Position numbers and translations under genes: made by a program. Source: Phycisphaera sp. (lineage in GTDB: Bacteria > Planctomycetota > Phycisphaerae > Phycisphaerales > Phycisphaeraceae). Taken from it: a DNA stretch of 10,800 bases. Below, piece by piece: positions 8,810 to 10,800 of this stretch (position 1 is its first letter; each line of letters opens with the position of its first letter). Under the pieces are notes generated by a model. It was not told the origin of the DNA and made no database searches. It was given only the letters and a program-made list of their open reading frames with translations. The stretch covers positions 1 through 10,800 of the forward strand of contig JARFRI010000247.1 of NCBI GenBank assembly GCA_029287335.1. Direction: 5' to 3'.

Positions 8810-9355
8810 ATGAAATTCAAGGACACACCACTTAAAGACCTCAAGGTCATCACAACGGAGCCGATCGCTGATGATCGTGGTCATTTCGCGCGTTGTTTTT
8901 GTGCCAAAGAGTTTGAGGCCGCAGGAATCGATTTTCAGGTCGCTCAGCGCAATCACTCTTTTAATCATAAAAAGGGCACAATCCGCGGTATGCACTGGCA
9001 GATCGCTCCGCACCAGGAAGGCAAGCTTGTCACCTGCTGTGTCGGGAGCATCTTCGACGTCGCGGTCGATATGCGTGAGGACTCGCCGACCTATCTCAAG
9101 TGGTTTGGTATCGAACTAACGCAGCGCCGACAGCGGATGCTCTACGTGCCGCCAGGCTTTGCACATGGCTACCAGACACTCGAAGACAAAGTCATGGTGG
9201 CTTACTCGGTGAGTGCGGCATATCACCCTGAGTCTTCAGTGGGGATGCGTTTCGACGACCCCGCGGTGGCGATCGACTGGCCGGTCGAGGCCACGGCCCT
9301 TTCGGAGAAGGACAAGAGTTGGCCTCTGCTAGAAGTCGATGGAGCGGTCTCTTGA
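8810..9355 (+). CDS. rfbC: RmlC/RfbC-type 4-keto-6-deoxysugar 3,5-epimerase (probably CDP-linked substrate)
   Basis: This is a cupin-fold epimerase of the dTDP-4-dehydrorhamnose 3,5-epimerase family (181 aa, usual length). Expected active-site features are in register: DDRGHFAR (21-28), RNHSFNHKKGTIRGMHWQ (47-64) with catalytic His H62, K72 in EGKLV, VPPGFAHGYQ (113-122), Y132 and Y138 with the family's spacing, and the SEKD Asp at 168 that would pair with H62. With the catalytic set intact, it should be an active epimerase. Because it directly follows rfbF-rfbG and no dTDP-glucose genes (rmlA, rmlB, rmlD) are in the window, the likely substrate is CDP-4-keto-6-deoxyglucose, as for AscE of ascarylose biosynthesis, rather than the dTDP sugar. 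Whether C3, C5 or both are inverted cannot be told. ATG 8810 is preferred over GTG 8795 because it gives the standard N-terminus; no strong Shine-Dalgarno precedes either. Confidence 0.9.
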   Translation: MKFKDTPLKDLKVITTEPIADDRGHFARCFCAKEFEAAGIDFQVAQRNHSFNHKKGTIRGMHWQIAPHQEGKLVTCCVGSIFDVAVDMREDSPTYLKWFGIELTQRRQRMLYVPPGFAHGYQTLEDKVMVAYSVSAAYHPESSVGMRFDDPAVAIDWPVEATALSEKDKSWPLLEVDGAVS

Positions 9356-9455
9356 GAAGTGGTGTCGTCCCTCCAGGATGATGTCGCTTTACAAGACTTG
9401 GGATTGAAAGAGTACAGCACAAGCCCGACTGTGGCGGGTAGAAAGAGATTGAATC

Positions 9456-10748
9456 ATGTTGATCGTCGATACCGCGCTGCAAGCACGGGAACAGTCTGGC
9501 AACCCGATCCGTGTCGCTCAATTCGGCGCAGGACATATGGGATTGGCGATGGTCAAGCAGATCGAGCGCCACATGCCAGGCATGACCGTGTCTGTGCTAT
9601 ACAACCGAACCGTGTCTAAGGCGATCACTGCCTTTGAATCCCTTGGCATCAAGCCTGTGGAGGCGAAGTCGCTGGCTCACGCAAACGAGATGATTGCGGC
9701 CGGCAGGGCGGTGGTGACCGACGACCCGGCCATTGCAGTGCGAGTCGATCAGACAGACGCGATCTTGGAAGTCACCGGCGATGTCGAGTTTGCCGCTGGG
9801 GTCGTACTCGATGCGATCGCACATCAGAAGCACATCATCCTGCAGAACGCAGAACTCGACGCCACGGTCGGCCCGATCCTCAAGCACAAAGCCGATGCCG
9901 CAGGCATCGTCTATACGCAGGGTGACGGTGATCAGCCCGGGGTCACGATGAATCTCTACCGATGGGTGAAGTCCATCGGCGTCCGCCCGCTCTTGGCCGG
10001 CAACCTTAAGGGGATCCTCGATGAGTACCGAACACCGGAAACCCAAGCAGCCTTTGCCGCTAAGAACGGGCTGACGCCGCAGATGGCCACGAACTTCGCC
10101 GACGGGACCAAGCTGTCGCTAGAGATGGCGCTGATTGGCAATGCCACGGGCCTGGGTCCGTTGGTCCGCGGGATGCATGGCCCAAAGGCCGATCACGTCG
10201 AGCAAGCCGTCGAGCTCTTTGACTTCGACGAGTTGCTGGCCAGCGGCGGCTGTATCGACTACTTGCTTGGTGCCGAGCCAGGGCCGGGCGTGTTTGTCCT
10301 TGGATATGAAGAGGACGAAGGTCGGCGTGAGTATCTCAGGTACTTCAAGATGGGCGCTGGACCCCTGCACTGTTTCTATGTGCCGTACCACCTGCCACAC
10401 CTGGAGTCGCCGCTGAGTGTTGCACGTGCGGTTGATTTTGCGGATCCGACCTGCACGCCCAAGGGCGGGCCTGTCGTGGATGTCGTGGCGATGGCGAAGC
10501 GAGACCTTCAGCCAGGCGATGAATTGGACGGTATCGGCGGGTTCACCTGCTACGGCGTGGTAGAGAATTATTCGATCTCGATCGCGGAAGGACTGGTACC
10601 GATTGGACTGACCGCCGGCTGCCAGGTGAAAAATGCGATCGCAAAGGATCAGCCGATTACGCTGGCTGATCTACAAGGTCTGCCGCAATCTGCCGCAGCA
10701 AATCTTCGTGCCGAGCAGGATGCCATCTTCGTGAATGAGTTGGTTTGA
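9456..10748 (+). CDS. Homoserine-dehydrogenase-like NAD(P) oxidoreductase with SAF domain (430 aa)
   Basis: The N-terminal domain is a Rossmann fold with dinucleotide loop VAQFGAGHMG (20-29). It is followed by the ILEVTGD and HIILQNAELD segments (about 103-135) that resemble NAD-binding domains of homoserine dehydrogenase-like enzymes. A middle region has QGDGDQPGV (155-163), NLKGILDEYRTP (183-194) and DGTKLSLEMA (217-226). Residues ~340-410 (DLQPGDELDGIGGFTCYG onward) look like a SAF domain, the antifreeze-like/FlgA-type fold. This architecture is annotated in databases only by homology. True homoserine dehydrogenase is unlikely because the C-terminal half differs and the neighbours are sugar-nucleotide genes. 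The position after rfbF, rfbG and the epimerase suggests oxidation/reduction of a CDP-linked keto sugar or synthesis of a side group. ATG 9456 has a weak GAGA signal upstream and lies 100 bases after the epimerase stop. Exact reaction unknown. Confidence 0.75.
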   Translation: MLIVDTALQAREQSGNPIRVAQFGAGHMGLAMVKQIERHMPGMTVSVLYNRTVSKAITAFESLGIKPVEAKSLAHANEMIAAGRAVVTDDPAIAVRVDQTDAILEVTGDVEFAAGVVLDAIAHQKHIILQNAELDATVGPILKHKADAAGIVYTQGDGDQPGVTMNLYRWVKSIGVRPLLAGNLKGILDEYRTPETQAAFAAKNGLTPQMATNFADGTKLSLEMALIGNATGLGPLVRGMHGPKADHVEQAVELFDFDELLASGGCIDYLLGAEPGPGVFVLGYEEDEGRREYLRYFKMGAGPLHCFYVPYHLPHLESPLSVARAVDFADPTCTPKGGPVVDVVAMAKRDLQPGDELDGIGGFTCYGVVENYSISIAEGLVPIGLTAGCQVKNAIAKDQPITLADLQGLPQSAAANLRAEQDAIFVNELV

Positions 10749-10800
10749 TCGTGCCCGGGGCAAAGATTGTGTGATCTTGAAATCCAGAACCCGTTCGTAG

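Noticed and set aside
9388..9416. TTTACA with a possible -10 17 bases on, in the 100-base gap before the SAF oxidoreductase
   Set aside because: The -10 position reads AGTACA, a poor match, so a promoter is not supported from sequence alone.
10767..10800. Open frame from TTG at 10767 to the window end
   Set aside because: It is only eleven codons, with no ATG and no ribosome-binding site. It cannot be distinguished from spacer.

Overview
All nine genes in this window lie on the + strand. They read as part of a surface-polysaccharide (O-antigen or capsule type) biosynthesis and export locus of a Gram-negative-type bacterium. The evidence is a pair of GT4 glycosyltransferases, an ABC polysaccharide exporter (Wzm permease and Wzt ATPase with a C-terminal extension), and a CDP-glucose-derived 6-deoxysugar branch. 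Base composition is moderately GC-rich, Shine-Dalgarno signals are uneven, and the first gene is a large beta-helix protein. Together these are compatible with a Planctomycetota (Phycisphaerae-like) host, but that is a weak inference because there is no rRNA or marker gene here.

Layout. Positions 3-644 are the 3' end of a right-handed beta-helix protein, closed by a very strong intrinsic terminator at 701-735. The polysaccharide locus proper then begins. Two GT4 glycosyltransferases (783-2123 and 2130-3401) are separated by 6 bases. A 208-base gap (3402-3609) with two small inverted repeats follows. Next come wzm (3610-4455) and wzt (4480-5775), and then a GT-D-like unknown (5836-6798). The last block is rfbF (6862-7635), rfbG (7666-8745), an RmlC-type epimerase (8810-9355) and a homoserine-dehydrogenase-like oxidoreductase with a SAF domain (9456-10748). 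The final 52 bases hold no recognisable start, so the next gene probably begins beyond the window.

How the genes fit together. RfbF makes CDP-glucose from glucose-1-phosphate and CTP. RfbG converts it to CDP-4-keto-6-deoxyglucose. The RmlC-type enzyme would epimerise that intermediate at C3 and/or C5. The SAF oxidoreductase is placed as if it acts on the same intermediate or supplies a modifying group. The usual CDP-dideoxysugar enzymes (PMP-dependent E1 dehydratase and its E3 reductase) are absent from the window, so the final sugar cannot be named. The two GT4 enzymes, and possibly the GT-D-like protein, would build the glycan. Wzm/Wzt would export the lipid-linked chain across the inner membrane, with the Wzt C-terminal domain probably reading the chain end.

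Most unusual are the CDP-sugar branch with a SAF-type oxidoreductase and the GT-D-like protein, whose presumed metal-binding DxE motif appears degenerate.
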